Below are positions 7,678 to 16,539 of a stretch of DNA of 64,000 nt, piece after piece. Location of the stretch: NCBI RefSeq assembly GCF_007625205.1, contig NZ_VMNI01000001.1:81289-145288 (forward strand), read 5' to 3'. How positions within the stretch are numbered: position 1 is the first letter of the stretch; each line of letters starts with the position of its first letter. Below the pieces are notes generated by a model. That model had not been told where the DNA came from. It was given only the letters and a program-made list of their open reading frames with translations, and did not search any database. This DNA is from Denitromonas ohlonensis. Its GTDB lineage: Bacteria; Pseudomonadota; Gammaproteobacteria; Burkholderiales; Rhodocyclaceae. The translations under genes were made by a program, and so were the position numbers.

Positions 7678-9117
7678 TCACCGGCCGTCGCGACCGCGCC
7701 AGGCGCGTTCGTCATCATAGCGGGCGCGAAACTCTCTTAAGCGGGCATCCATCGCAGACTGCGTATAAAAATCGGCCTTACCTTCGCGTAGCGCAATTTC
7801 GAGCTGCCCGGCGGCCGAAGACCACGCGCCCTGCAAGGCGTAAACCTCGGCCTGGGCGCGATGCGACTCGCTCACGTTGCCGCTGGCCTGATAGGCCTTG
7901 GCCAGACGCGTCCAGCTATGGAAATCGTCCGGGCGTGTCGTGGTGGCCTCTCGCAGTTCGGCAATCGCGGTCTTCAGATCGCCCGCAGCGATACGGGCGT
8001 CAGCAAGCAAATAGCCCAGATAGCGGGCCTGCGGATAGGTGGTGACGGCGGGTTTCAGGCGCGAGATGGCGGCCGCAAAGTCACGCCGCGCCATCGCCAG
8101 TTCGGCGCCCAGCGCGACGATCATGGCGCTTTGCTGCGCCTTCGGAAAATCACGCCAGGCCGCCTCGGCGCGATCCAGCTCATTCGCCCGCAGCGCGGCA
8201 TGCACATAGGCGTAGCGCTGCGCGGCGGTCGGCTGCGTGGCTTTTTCCCAGGCCCGCGTTTCACGACGGAACACGTCTGGCGCGGCCCCTTCGAGCGTAG
8301 AGAGCCGGGCCTGAACCAAGGTGAAATCATTCGAACTGGTCACCTGCCGATAGCGCCCGCCTTCAACCCGGTTGCCCATGTCCGCGATCCGCTCGGTGGT
8401 CAGCGGGTGGGTGCGCAGATAAGCCGGGGCGTTGTTTTCGTACAGGCGGGTTTCCTGCTGCAGGCGCTCAAAAAAACTGGCCATCTGGCGGGTATCGAAA
8501 CCCGCCGCGTCCAGCGTCTGCAGACCAATCCGGTCGGCCTCGCGTTCGAACTCGCGGGTGTAACCGAGCTGATTCTGGATGCCGGCGGCGGTGCCGCCCG
8601 CCACCGCCGCCTGAGCGATCTGGTCGCTGCTGCGTGCGGCGAGCACCGCCACCAGCAAAGAGGCCAGCATGATGATGCTCGACTGGCTTTGCTTGCCCAC
8701 CAGGCGGGCGATGTGGCGCTGCTCGACGTGGGCAATTTCGTGCGCCACCACCGAGGCCAACTCCGACTCGCTGCGTGCCGACAGAATCAGGCCAGTGTGC
8801 AGGCCGATGTAACCGCCGGGCATCGCAAAGGCGTTGAGCGTCGGGTCGCGCAAGGCAAAAAACTGATAGCTGCCGCCGCTTTTGGTGGCCGCCACCAGGC
8901 GACCGCCCAGGTCGGTGAGATAGGACTCGACCTGCGGATCATCCAGATAGGAGGGCTCGCGCCAGCGTATTTCGCGGATGATCTGCTCGCCGATACGGCG
9001 TTCAGCCGCTTCCGACAGATCGGCCGCAGACGACTCACCCAGATCCGGCAAACCGGCCGCCACGCTCTGCACCGAGAGCACCGCACTGAGCCCGAAGGCT
9101 AGGATTCGTTTCATCAT
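7678..9117 (-). CDS. M48 family metalloprotease with TPR repeats, BepA-like
   Basis: Periplasmic zinc metalloprotease of 479 residues resembling BepA, which degrades or assists misassembled LptD/BamA outer-membrane proteins. A signal peptide ([22 protein letters not shown]) is followed by the M48 domain with the HEIAH zinc motif near residue 136 and a downstream EFEREAD glutamate ligand. The C-terminal half (about 290-460) consists of TPR-like helices such as [20 protein letters not shown]. Tandem ATGs at 9117 and 9114 make the exact start uncertain, and no strong Shine-Dalgarno is seen. Divergent from moaC with only 56 bp between. Confidence 0.9.
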   Translation of the reverse strand: MMKRILAFGLSAVLSVQSVAAGLPDLGESSAADLSEAAERRIGEQIIREIRWREPSYLDDPQVESYLTDLGGRLVAATKSGGSYQFFALRDPTLNAFAMPGGYIGLHTGLILSARSESELASVVAHEIAHVEQRHIARLVGKQSQSSIIMLASLLVAVLAARSSDQIAQAAVAGGTAAGIQNQLGYTREFEREADRIGLQTLDAAGFDTRQMASFFERLQQETRLYENNAPAYLRTHPLTTERIADMGNRVEGGRYRQVTSSNDFTLVQARLSTLEGAAPDVFRRETRAWEKATQPTAAQRYAYVHAALRANELDRAEAAWRDFPKAQQSAMIVALGAELAMARRDFAAAISRLKPAVTTYPQARYLGYLLADARIAAGDLKTAIAELREATTTRPDDFHSWTRLAKAYQASGNVSESHRAQAEVYALQGAWSSAAGQLEIALREGKADFYTQSAMDARLREFRARYDDERAWRGRDGR

Positions 9118-9122
9118 GGTGG

Positions 9123-9131
9123 TGCTATGAT
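9123..9131 (+). promoter_or_regulatory. Extended -10 promoter candidate for moaC
   Basis: TGCTATGAT is a TGn extended -10 with five of six consensus bases, about 43 bp before the moaC ATG. No convincing -35 is seen, as is usual for extended -10 promoters. Confidence 0.4.
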
Positions 9132-9173
9132 ACCCGCGCCCTTAAACAGTTCCGCACCCGCGGCAGACGCATC

Positions 9174-9659
9174 ATGACGCAAGGCTTTACTCATTTCGAC
9201 GCCGACGGCCAAGCGCACATGGTGGACGTCGGTGCCAAGGCCGAAACCCGCCGCATCGGCATCGCCGAAGGGCGCATCACGATGGCCCCGGAGACCTTTG
9301 CCATGGTGCAGTCCGGCAGCGCCAAAAAAGGCGACGTGATCGGCATCGCGCGCATCGCCGCCATCCAGGGCGCCAAACGCACGGCCGACCTGATTCCGCT
9401 GTGCCACCCGATTCCGCTGACCCGCGTCACCGTCGACTTTGCGCTCGACGCCGCCGCCCACACCATCACCTGCACCGCCACCGCCGAAACCGTCGGCCGC
9501 ACCGGGGTGGAGATGGAAGCGCTCACCGCCGTGCAGGTCGGCCTGCTCACCATTTACGACATGTGCAAGGCGGTCGATCGCGGCATGACCATGGACAGCA
9601 TCCGCCTGCTCGAAAAGCAGGGCGGCAAGTCAGGACACTGGCGCGCCGACGCCACCTGA
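9174..9659 (+). CDS. moaC: Cyclic pyranopterin monophosphate synthase MoaC
   Basis: Second step of molybdenum-cofactor synthesis, converting the MoaA product 3',8-cyclo-7,8-dihydro-GTP to cyclic pyranopterin monophosphate. The 161-residue protein starts with the typical [15 protein letters not shown] and has the conserved [26 protein letters not shown] and [11 protein letters not shown] blocks that form the active site. Length is normal. It stands ten bases upstream of the export operon that follows and could be cotranscribed with it, though no functional link is evident. Other moa genes are not in the window. Confidence 0.97.
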   Translation: MTQGFTHFDADGQAHMVDVGAKAETRRIGIAEGRITMAPETFAMVQSGSAKKGDVIGIARIAAIQGAKRTADLIPLCHPIPLTRVTVDFALDAAAHTITCTATAETVGRTGVEMEALTAVQVGLLTIYDMCKAVDRGMTMDSIRLLEKQGGKSGHWRADAT

Positions 9660-9669
9660 CCGGCGCCGG

Positions 9670-10809
9670 ATGAAACGCCTCCTCTGGCTCGCACTCATCG
9701 CCGCCCTCGCCTACGGCGGCTTCTACTTCTGGCAGACGCAAACGCAAGCGCCGACCGGCCCGCAGTGGCGCACCGCCACCGTTGACCGCGGCCCACTGGT
9801 GCGCAGCATCAATGCCAGCGGCCCGGTGCGACCGGTGGTGCTGGTCAAGGTGGGCACGCGCATTTCGGGCAATATCGCCAAGCTCAACGCCGACTTCAAT
9901 CAAGCCGTGAAGCAAGGCGAGATTCTGGCCGAATTGGACACCGCACTGATCCGCGCCGCGCTGGCACAGATCGAGGCCGAGATCGCCGCCGCGCATGCCG
10001 AGCGCGCGCTGGCAAAAACACAGCACGCACGCAACGTTCGCCTGGTCGATCAGGGCTTCATCGCCGCCAGCGTGCTCGACGAGTCCGCCGCCGCGCTGGC
10101 CGCGCGCAGCGCGCAAGTCGACCAGCTTGAGGCCCGCAAACGTCAGGAGCTGACCAACCTCGACCACGCCATCATCCGCGCGCCCATCGACGGCGTGGTG
10201 GTGGCGCGCGATGTCGACCTCGGCCAGACCGTGGCCGCCAGTTTCCAGACACCGACGCTGTTCCAGATTGCCGGCGACCTCACCCACATGCAGATCGAAA
10301 CCCGCGTGGCCGAAGCCGATGTGGGCGAACTGAAAGTTGGCCAGCCGGCCAGCTTCACGGTCGACGCCCATCCGAGCCTGCATCGCAGCGCGCAGGTGCG
10401 GCAGATCCGCCTCAACCCGACCATCGAACAGAACGTAGTGACCTACAACGTGGTGCTCGACACCGACAACGCCGACGGCCTGCTGCTGCCGGGCATGACG
10501 GCGCAAGTAAACATCGAACTGGCCCGTCGCGACGACGTATTGCGCGTGCCCAACGCCGCCCTGCGCTTTCGCCCGCCCGCCGACAAAACGGCCGAAGCCC
10601 CCGACGCCAAGCCGCACAGCAAGGGCCCGACGGTGTATCGCGCCAAGGGCCAGGCGCTCGAAGCGGTCAGCGTGCAGCTCGGCGCGACCAACGACACCCA
10701 CACCGAGCTGCTCGACAGCCCGCTGGCCGCAGGCGACGCCATCGTGATTGGCGAGCGTAGCGGCGGCAATGCCGAGGGGCGCGGCAACTTCCGCCTGCGC
10801 CTGCACTGA
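9670..10809 (+). CDS. MacA-like periplasmic adaptor subunit (HlyD/RND-MFP family)
   Basis: Membrane-fusion protein of 379 residues linking an inner-membrane ABC exporter to an outer-membrane channel. One N-terminal membrane anchor (residues 4-22), a split lipoyl/barrel-sandwich domain (GTRISGNIAKLN ... IIRAPIDGVVVARDVDLGQTV), an alpha-helical hairpin of about 100 residues between them, and a beta-barrel domain (LPGMTAQVNIELARRDDVLRVP). It overlaps the following ATPase by one base (TGATG). Together with 10809-11537 and 13553-14770 it forms a MacAB-like tripartite exporter, but no outer-membrane channel gene is nearby. Substrate unknown. Confidence 0.92.
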   Translation: MKRLLWLALIAALAYGGFYFWQTQTQAPTGPQWRTATVDRGPLVRSINASGPVRPVVLVKVGTRISGNIAKLNADFNQAVKQGEILAELDTALIRAALAQIEAEIAAAHAERALAKTQHARNVRLVDQGFIAASVLDESAAALAARSAQVDQLEARKRQELTNLDHAIIRAPIDGVVVARDVDLGQTVAASFQTPTLFQIAGDLTHMQIETRVAEADVGELKVGQPASFTVDAHPSLHRSAQVRQIRLNPTIEQNVVTYNVVLDTDNADGLLLPGMTAQVNIELARRDDVLRVPNAALRFRPPADKTAEAPDAKPHSKGPTVYRAKGQALEAVSVQLGATNDTHTELLDSPLAAGDAIVIGERSGGNAEGRGNFRLRLH

Positions 10810-11537
10810 TGGCAACCCACGCCGACGCGGCGCTGGTGATGCAGGGCATCGGCAAGTGCTACCAGTCGCCGGGGCAAGCGCCCGTCGATGTGCTGCATGC
10901 GCTGGATCTGAGCCTCGCCCCCGGTGACTTCGTGGCCTTGATGGGCCCGTCCGGCTCCGGCAAATCCACGCTCATGAACCTGCTCGGCTGCCTCGACACG
11001 CCGTCTGCCGGTAGCTATCGCATCGGCGACACGGCGGTCGAAGGTCTGTCCGGCGACGCCCTCGCCGCCTTGCGCAACCGCTTCTTCGGCTTCGTGTTCC
11101 AGGGCTTTAACCTGCTGCCGCGCGCCAACCTGATCGACAACGTCGCCCTGCCGCTGATGTACGCCGGCCTCTCGCACCGCGAACGCCAGAAGCGCGCCAT
11201 TGCCATGCTCGATCGGGTCGGCCTCGGCGGCTTGGGCGAGCGGACCCCAGCGCGCCTGTCCGGCGGCCAGCAACAGCGCGTGGCCATCGCCCGCGCACTG
11301 GCCAATGAACCGGCCTGGGTGCTGGCCGACGAGCCCACCGGCAACCTCGACTCGACCACCTCGGCACACATCATGGCACTGTTCGATACGCTCAACAGTC
11401 AGGGTGTGTCGATCATCATGGTCACCCACGAAGAAGACGTGGCCGCCCATGCGCGACGTGTCATCCGCCTGCAAGACGGGCGCATCCAGTCCGACGTCTC
11501 GGCCGGCGCCGCCGGCAATCATCAATCTGTCACATAA
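10809..11537 (+). CDS. ABC transporter ATP-binding protein, MacB/LolD type
   Basis: Nucleotide-binding subunit of 242 residues with Walker A GPSGSGKST (near residue 46), Q-loop in FVFQGFNLL, signature [15 protein letters not shown] and Walker [12 protein letters not shown]. The DEPTGNLDS form is typical of the MacB/LolD/FtsE branch working with FtsX-type permeases. Its permease is not the next gene: a CYTH-CHAD gene and a sixA-like gene separate it from the cognate permease at 13553. The C-terminal SAGAAGNHQSVT tail is not conserved in the family as far as I know. Confidence 0.95.
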   Translation: MATHADAALVMQGIGKCYQSPGQAPVDVLHALDLSLAPGDFVALMGPSGSGKSTLMNLLGCLDTPSAGSYRIGDTAVEGLSGDALAALRNRFFGFVFQGFNLLPRANLIDNVALPLMYAGLSHRERQKRAIAMLDRVGLGGLGERTPARLSGGQQQRVAIARALANEPAWVLADEPTGNLDSTTSAHIMALFDTLNSQGVSIIMVTHEEDVAAHARRVIRLQDGRIQSDVSAGAAGNHQSVT

Positions 11538-11558
11538 ACACAAGACAATGGTGGCCTC

Positions 11559-13070
11559 ATGAGTACCGAAACCGAACTCAAACTCGCCCTCGCCCCCGAT
11601 GCGATCCGCGCCCTGCGTCGCCATCCGCTGGTCACCGGCGCCGAAAAACTCGGCAACGCACAAACCCTGATCAACACCTATTTCGACACCGCCGAGCTGA
11701 CCCTGCACAAGGCGCGCATCGCCGTGCGCACCCGCAAGCAAGGCAACACCTGGCTGCAGACCATCAAGTGCGCGGCAAACTCGGCCGGCGGTCTCTCGTC
11801 GCGCCCCGAGTGGGAACAGCCCTACAGCGCCGAGTTCGATTTCTCGCAGATAGACGCCCCACCCGTGCGCAAGCGGCTCGAGGCCCTCGCCGGCGAGATC
11901 CAGCCGGTGTTCACCACCACTTTCAAGCGCGAAACCCGACGGCTGACGCCCTCGCCCGAGGTTGAAGTGCTGATGATGATCGACCAGGGCCAGATCGACG
12001 CCGGCGAGCGGAAAGCACCGATCAGCGAAGTCGAGCTGGAGCTGGTCCGCGGCAACGCGCAAGACCTCTTCGCCATCGCCGGCACACTGGCCGAGCGCGT
12101 GGCCCTGATGCCCACCGACCGCAGCAAGGCCGAGCGCGGCTACCGCCTGTTTCTCGATACACCCGACGCTCCGCGGCAAGCGGCCAAGTCGGCGATTCAC
12201 GCCAAACAGTCGCCCCTCGACGCTTTCCGCACCCTGGCCTTCGACGGCCTGCAGCAGTGGCAGGAAAACACCCTCGGCGCCCTGGTGCATGACGACCCGG
12301 AATATGTCCACCAGCTGCGCGTGGCGCTGCGCCGGCTGCGCTCACTGATCCGCCTGTTCGGCCCCGTCCTGCCCGACGCCTTCGCCGAGCGCTGGACCGA
12401 AGTCTTGCGCGACACGGCCGCCGACCTCGGCGACACCCGCAATATCGACGTACTGCTGTCCGACATTCTCGACCCCGCCGAGCCCGAACCGCTGATGGGC
12501 GCCACGCTGACCGATCCGCTGCGCGCCCATGCACTCGCCCTGCGCGACGCCGCCCGCGCCGACGCACAGACCCGGCTGACCCACGCCGACCACGGCCAGC
12601 GCATTCTCGGTTTTGCCGCCGACATCCATCAGCTCAACGGCGACGCCCTCAACGCCGCCGCCGACCTCACCGCCTTTGCCCGGCTGCAACTGGCCACCCT
12701 GCGCAAACGCGCCCGCAAGCGCTTCACCACGGCCGACATTCTCGACCCCGATCAACTGCACGATCTGCGGGTCAGCCTCAAGCAACTGCGCTACGGCATC
12801 GAGTTCTTCCGGCCGCTGTTCGGCGGCAAGGACGTCAAACAATACCTGGCCGGCGTGCGTCAGGCACAGGCCGACCTGGGCTACCTGAACGACGCGGCCA
12901 TCGCCCGCAGCCTGATGCTCGACTGGGCCGATCGCGAACCGGCGCTCATCGGCCCCGCCCACTTCACCATTGGCTGGCACGCCCCGCTGTACGCCCGCAC
13001 ACGGCGGCGCGTCCTGCTCGAAATCGAAGCCCTGCTGACGGGCAAAACCCCGTGGCGCGCCAGTCGCTGA
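11559..13070 (+). CDS. CYTH and CHAD domain protein (inorganic triphosphatase/polyphosphate-binding)
   Basis: A 503-residue fusion. The N-terminal CYTH domain (about 1-200) starts with the ExExK motif (ETELK, residues 4-8) that binds triphosphate and metal in the tunnel fold, suggesting tripolyphosphatase activity as in E. coli YgiF. The C-terminal CHAD domain (about 215-500) has two helical repeats with conserved His/Arg/Lys clusters (VHQLRVALRRLRSLIRLF and LHDLRVSLKQLRYGIEFF) that bind inorganic polyphosphate. It lies 21 bp after the ATPase gene and 19 bp before the sixA-like gene, within the export operon. What polyphosphate has to do with that exporter is not evident. Confidence 0.93.
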   Translation: MSTETELKLALAPDAIRALRRHPLVTGAEKLGNAQTLINTYFDTAELTLHKARIAVRTRKQGNTWLQTIKCAANSAGGLSSRPEWEQPYSAEFDFSQIDAPPVRKRLEALAGEIQPVFTTTFKRETRRLTPSPEVEVLMMIDQGQIDAGERKAPISEVELELVRGNAQDLFAIAGTLAERVALMPTDRSKAERGYRLFLDTPDAPRQAAKSAIHAKQSPLDAFRTLAFDGLQQWQENTLGALVHDDPEYVHQLRVALRRLRSLIRLFGPVLPDAFAERWTEVLRDTAADLGDTRNIDVLLSDILDPAEPEPLMGATLTDPLRAHALALRDAARADAQTRLTHADHGQRILGFAADIHQLNGDALNAAADLTAFARLQLATLRKRARKRFTTADILDPDQLHDLRVSLKQLRYGIEFFRPLFGGKDVKQYLAGVRQAQADLGYLNDAAIARSLMLDWADREPALIGPAHFTIGWHAPLYARTRRRVLLEIEALLTGKTPWRASR

Positions 13071-13089
13071 CGCCACCACCGAGGACACC

Positions 13090-13542
13090 ATGGACTTGTT
13101 GTTGTGGCGCCACGCCGAAGCCGTTGACGGCACCCCCGACCTGACCCGCGAGCTCACCGAGCGCGGCCACAAACAGGCCAAGAAAATCGCGCAGTGGCTC
13201 AGCGAAAACCGCCCCAAACACCTGCGCACGCTGGTCAGCCCGTCGCTGCGTACGCGGCAGACGGTGGCTGCCTTTTCGGACAAATTCGAGATCGTGCCGG
13301 CGCTCGCGCCCGACATGGGCGTGCCGGACATCCTCGCCGCCACCGGCTGGCCCGAAGGCCGGGGTGCCGCACTGCTGGTTGGCCACCAACCCTCACTCGG
13401 CCGTCTGGCCGCCTTGCTGCTATCGGGCAGCGAAGCCGACTGGACGATCAAGAAAGGCGCCCTGTGGTGGTTCAGCAACCGCGTGCGCAACGGCGAAACC
13501 CAGACCGTGCTGCGCGCCGTGATCTCGCCCGACCTGCTGTAA
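13090..13542 (+). CDS. SixA-like histidine phosphatase
   Basis: Small histidine-phosphatase-superfamily protein of 150 residues. The phosphate-accepting histidine is in LLLWRHAEA (residues 3-11, RHA instead of RHG, normal for SixA), the conserved arginines are in SPSLRTRQT, and the second catalytic histidine is in LLVGHQPSLG near residue 98. SixA removes phosphate from phosphohistidine proteins such as NPr/PtsH or ArcB; here the substrate is unknown. GAGGA precedes the ATG. Its pairing with CYTH-CHAD directly upstream is suggestive of phosphate or polyphosphate chemistry. Confidence 0.9.
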   Translation: MDLLLWRHAEAVDGTPDLTRELTERGHKQAKKIAQWLSENRPKHLRTLVSPSLRTRQTVAAFSDKFEIVPALAPDMGVPDILAATGWPEGRGAALLVGHQPSLGRLAALLLSGSEADWTIKKGALWWFSNRVRNGETQTVLRAVISPDLL

Positions 13543-13552
13543 AGTTTGGGGC

Positions 13553-14770
13553 GTGAACCCCGCGCTCATCCCCGAAGCCGTCCGCGCCCTTGGCGCCCAC
13601 CCGCTGCGCACCCTGCTGGCCATGCTCGGCATGATCATCGGCGTGGGCGCGGTGGTGCTGATGCTGGCCATCGGCGACGGCGCGCGCGCCAAGGTGCAGG
13701 AGACCATCGACGCGCTGGGCAGCGACCTGTTTGTGGTCGTCTCCGGCGCGCCCACCCTCGGTGGCCTGCGCTACGCCGCCGGCAGCGTGCCCACCCTCGA
13801 CACCGACGACGCCGACGCCATTGCCCGCCTCGGCAGTGTGCTCGACACCGCCCCCACCCACTGGGGCAGCGCGCAATTGCAGTTTCGCGGCACCAACTGG
13901 CCGACCTCGGTGTATGGCAGCACGGCGGCCTTCCCGCTGGTGCGCAATTGGGATCTGGCCGCGGGGGAGTCCATCGACGACGCCGATGTGCGCGCCGCCC
14001 GCCGCAAGGTGGTGCTCGGTGCCACCGTGGCCACAGAATTGTTCGGCGCCAATTCACCCATCGGCGAGACGGTGCGCATCAACGGCCAACCCTTCGAGGT
14101 GCAGGGCGTGTTCCGCGCCAAAGGCCAGAGCCTGTCGGGCCGCGATCAGGATGATCTTGTATTCATTCCACTCACCACCGCGCAGCGCCAGCTCTTCGGC
14201 AGCCCCTTTCCCGGCGCAGTGCGCTTCATCTCCGCCAAGGCCCAGCCGGGCCGCCTGACCGAGGCGATGAAAGACGTCGGCGCACTGCTGCGCCAGCGCC
14301 ACCGCCTCAGCGGCGAGATGGAAGACGACTTCTCGGTGCGCGACCTCACCGCGCGCAATGAAGCGGCCGCCGAATCAGCCCGCGCCATGCGTCTGCTGCT
14401 CGGCGCGATTGCGTCGGTGTCCTTGCTGGTGGGGGGCATCGGCATCATGAACATCATGCTGGTGTCGGTCACCGAGCGCACCCGCGAGATCGGCATCCGC
14501 ATGGCGGTTGGCGCACGGCGGCGCGACATTCTCGGCCAATTCCTGCTCGAAACCCTGCTCATCTGCCTGATCGGCGGCGCGCTGGGTGCAGCCGCGGGCA
14601 TCGGCGGTGCCTGGCTGGCCGCCACGCTATTTGACATGACCGTGGTTGTCAGCGCCACGGCGGTGATCGTGGCCTTTGTGTTCGCCGCCAGCATCGGCGT
14701 GTTCTTCGGCTACTACCCCGCCCGCAAGGCCGCCGCCTTGCCGCCGGCCGAGGCGCTGCGCGCGGTCTGA
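13553..14770 (+). CDS. MacB-like ABC transporter permease (FtsX family)
   Basis: Membrane subunit of 405 residues: an N-terminal transmembrane helix (about 18-40, LLAMLGMIIGVGAVVLM), a periplasmic MacB core domain of about 230 residues (with PTLDTDDADAIARL), then three C-terminal helices of an FtsX domain, including GGIGIMNIMLVSVTERTREIGIR, the classic MacB loop. It starts with GTG at 13553, ten bases after the sixA-like stop. It lacks the fused ATPase of E. coli MacB; that function is supplied by 10809-11537. Operon order adaptor, ATPase, CYTH-CHAD, SixA, permease is unusual. Confidence 0.93.
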   Translation: MNPALIPEAVRALGAHPLRTLLAMLGMIIGVGAVVLMLAIGDGARAKVQETIDALGSDLFVVVSGAPTLGGLRYAAGSVPTLDTDDADAIARLGSVLDTAPTHWGSAQLQFRGTNWPTSVYGSTAAFPLVRNWDLAAGESIDDADVRAARRKVVLGATVATELFGANSPIGETVRINGQPFEVQGVFRAKGQSLSGRDQDDLVFIPLTTAQRQLFGSPFPGAVRFISAKAQPGRLTEAMKDVGALLRQRHRLSGEMEDDFSVRDLTARNEAAAESARAMRLLLGAIASVSLLVGGIGIMNIMLVSVTERTREIGIRMAVGARRRDILGQFLLETLLICLIGGALGAAAGIGGAWLAATLFDMTVVVSATAVIVAFVFAASIGVFFGYYPARKAAALPPAEALRAV

Positions 14771-14888
14771 TTCGCCCCGATGTGCGCCGCCGGGCAGGCG
14801 CCGGACGGGCTTGATATTGCCGCCTGCACGCTTCATATTGCTATGCTCGCCATTTTGGCCGCGACCGATCTCGCCCCTGGACTTCTTG

Positions 14889-15422
14889 ATGATCAAGCGC
14901 TTCCTCCCCTCCCATGAAAGCATCAAAGGCCACCGCCTGTTGCGCTGGGTCGGGCCGCGACTGCACGATCCGTCGCTGTGGCGGATCAATCGCCACACGG
15001 TGGCCAAAGCGGTGGCCATCGGCGCATTTTTCGGGCTGATGATTCCGGTGGCACAGATCCCCGCTGCGGTCATCGTCTCGCTGTCACTGCGCGCCAATCT
15101 CTGGATCGCCGCGGTCAGCACCCTGATCAGCAACCCGCTGACCTACGCGCCGCTGTACTACTTTGCCTACCACCTGGGCGCCGGTCTGCTGGGCATTGCT
15201 CCCAAGCCCGAAGAGGCCGCACCACCGGTGTATGAAAGCTTCGGCGCATGGTTTGAGCACGCCTGGACCTGGCTGTCGGGTATTGGTCAGCCCTTGCTGC
15301 TAGGCATGTTATTGATGGCGATTGTCGGTGCCATCTGCGGGTATGTGCTCACCCAAGCGGCTTGGCGCTGGCGCGTTCTGCGCAAACGGCGCATCAGCCT
15401 GCGCGCCAGAATGGTGATCTAA
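14889..15422 (+). CDS. DUF2062 domain membrane protein
   Basis: A 177-residue protein with three to four hydrophobic helices. Recognisable DUF2062 features are the N-terminal RRxL/HDPSLWRINRHTVAKAVAIGAFFGLMIPVAQ and the STLISNPLTYAPLYYFAYHLGA block with the conserved NPxT. The function of the family is unknown. The start at 14889 (MIKRFLPSHES) is chosen because that is where family-like sequence begins; the frame is open for 71 codons further upstream, but that part runs over the end of the permease gene. It ends in an arginine-rich tail (RKRRISLRARMVI). Confidence 0.88.
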   Translation: MIKRFLPSHESIKGHRLLRWVGPRLHDPSLWRINRHTVAKAVAIGAFFGLMIPVAQIPAAVIVSLSLRANLWIAAVSTLISNPLTYAPLYYFAYHLGAGLLGIAPKPEEAAPPVYESFGAWFEHAWTWLSGIGQPLLLGMLLMAIVGAICGYVLTQAAWRWRVLRKRRISLRARMVI

Positions 15423-15526
15423 ACGACCGTTTGTCCCTTCTGCAGTGCACAAATTACAACCTTTGTACTAGACTGGAACGCTCAACACGATTTGGAACGG
15501 CGCATCGCCGTTGCACGGTGGCGTAT

Positions 15527-16456
15527 ATGGACGAGAACCCCGCAGAGGGTACCCGACGGGTCATTAACAACCGATTACGGGTGTATTACGGCGGTTACTG
15601 GATCAAGGTCTACGACCCGCCCGAAGACACACTGGCCACCAAAAAGAAACTCATTGGTGCGCTGACCCGACGGTTGTTCAACCACGTCGAGCACGGTATC
15701 AATATCCCCGGCTTTCGCCTGGAGGCTGCACGCGCAGCCTATGAGGCCGAAACCAACGAGGCCATGCGCCGCGTCAAAGGCGGCATGCTGGCCGGCGCCC
15801 TGTTCAACCGAGCGGCCGATATCTTTACCAAGCTGGTCGAACTGCAGGCCCTGGGTGTCGACATCGGTCAGGAAAACCCGCTCATGCGCCAGTGTGGCGC
15901 CTGTCTGCAAAAAGCCCTGGAGCTGGGCCGCCTGGTCAATCACATCAGCGGCGAAGAGGGCATCGACGAACTATGGGGCGAACCCTTCCGGGCGTTCTCC
16001 ATTCCGGTCGAAGACTTTTACGAGAGTCGCTACATCAAGATCGCGCAGGCCATGCGCGATATCGACAAAATCGCCACGGCGATGATCCATGCCTTTACCT
16101 GCAACGGCATCTTCGCCGGCGTTGAACCCCTGGTTCACGCCTATGCCGAAGCCGCCCGCGAGAAGTGCGAGACCCTGCGCACCGACCCGGCCATTTTCGA
16201 CATCTGGCCGGCCTTTGTGGTCGCAGGCGAGCAAATGAATCGTTTTCCGCCCAAACTGCCAGCACGACCGATCCGCAGCCAGATTCGCAACGCCGACACC
16301 GGCGTGGAGTTGATGCGTGCCGGCACCGACCTGCTGATCTACATCACCCGGGCGCGCGTCCCGATGCCCAAGAGCACCCGCGAGTTTGTCGAAAAGTGCA
16401 ACGCCTTTGCCGACCGCTGGGCAGAGCCGGCCTGTCCGCCGGCTCGGGTGGCCTGA
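15527..16456 (+). CDS. Hypothetical protein, unrecognised, 309 residues
   Basis: No family recognised. The protein is soluble-looking, without signal peptide or membrane segment, and opens with a compact N-terminal part (RRVINNRLRVYYGGYWIKVYDPPEDTL) followed by long amphipathic helices (IDKIATAMIHAFTCNGIFAG). Cysteines occur in RQCGACLQK and elsewhere. The start is ATG 15527, with an in-frame GTG nine bases upstream as an alternative; neither has a good ribosome-binding site. Codon use looks like that of its neighbours and the frame is intact over 930 bp, so it is a real gene. It stands alone between DUF2062 and the convergent mnmA, with its own 104-bp upstream region. Confidence 0.75.
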   Translation: MDENPAEGTRRVINNRLRVYYGGYWIKVYDPPEDTLATKKKLIGALTRRLFNHVEHGINIPGFRLEAARAAYEAETNEAMRRVKGGMLAGALFNRAADIFTKLVELQALGVDIGQENPLMRQCGACLQKALELGRLVNHISGEEGIDELWGEPFRAFSIPVEDFYESRYIKIAQAMRDIDKIATAMIHAFTCNGIFAGVEPLVHAYAEAAREKCETLRTDPAIFDIWPAFVVAGEQMNRFPPKLPARPIRSQIRNADTGVELMRAGTDLLIYITRARVPMPKSTREFVEKCNAFADRWAEPACPPARVA

Positions 16457-16484
16457 GCCGCCCGAATCACGACAGCCCGTTTAG

Positions 16485-16517
16485 CGCGCGCCGGTAGCCG
16501 CAAAGGTCACCGGCGCG
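16485..16517. terminator. Hairpin between convergent genes, possible bidirectional terminator
   Basis: Perfect 10-bp arms GCGCGCCGGT / ACCGGCGCGC around a 13-base loop, between the stop of the unknown gene (16456) and the stop of mnmA (16540). There is no T-tract on either strand, so intrinsic termination is uncertain. Confidence 0.35.
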
Positions 16518-16539
16518 CCGCGCCTTGAGTCGCCGTCGT

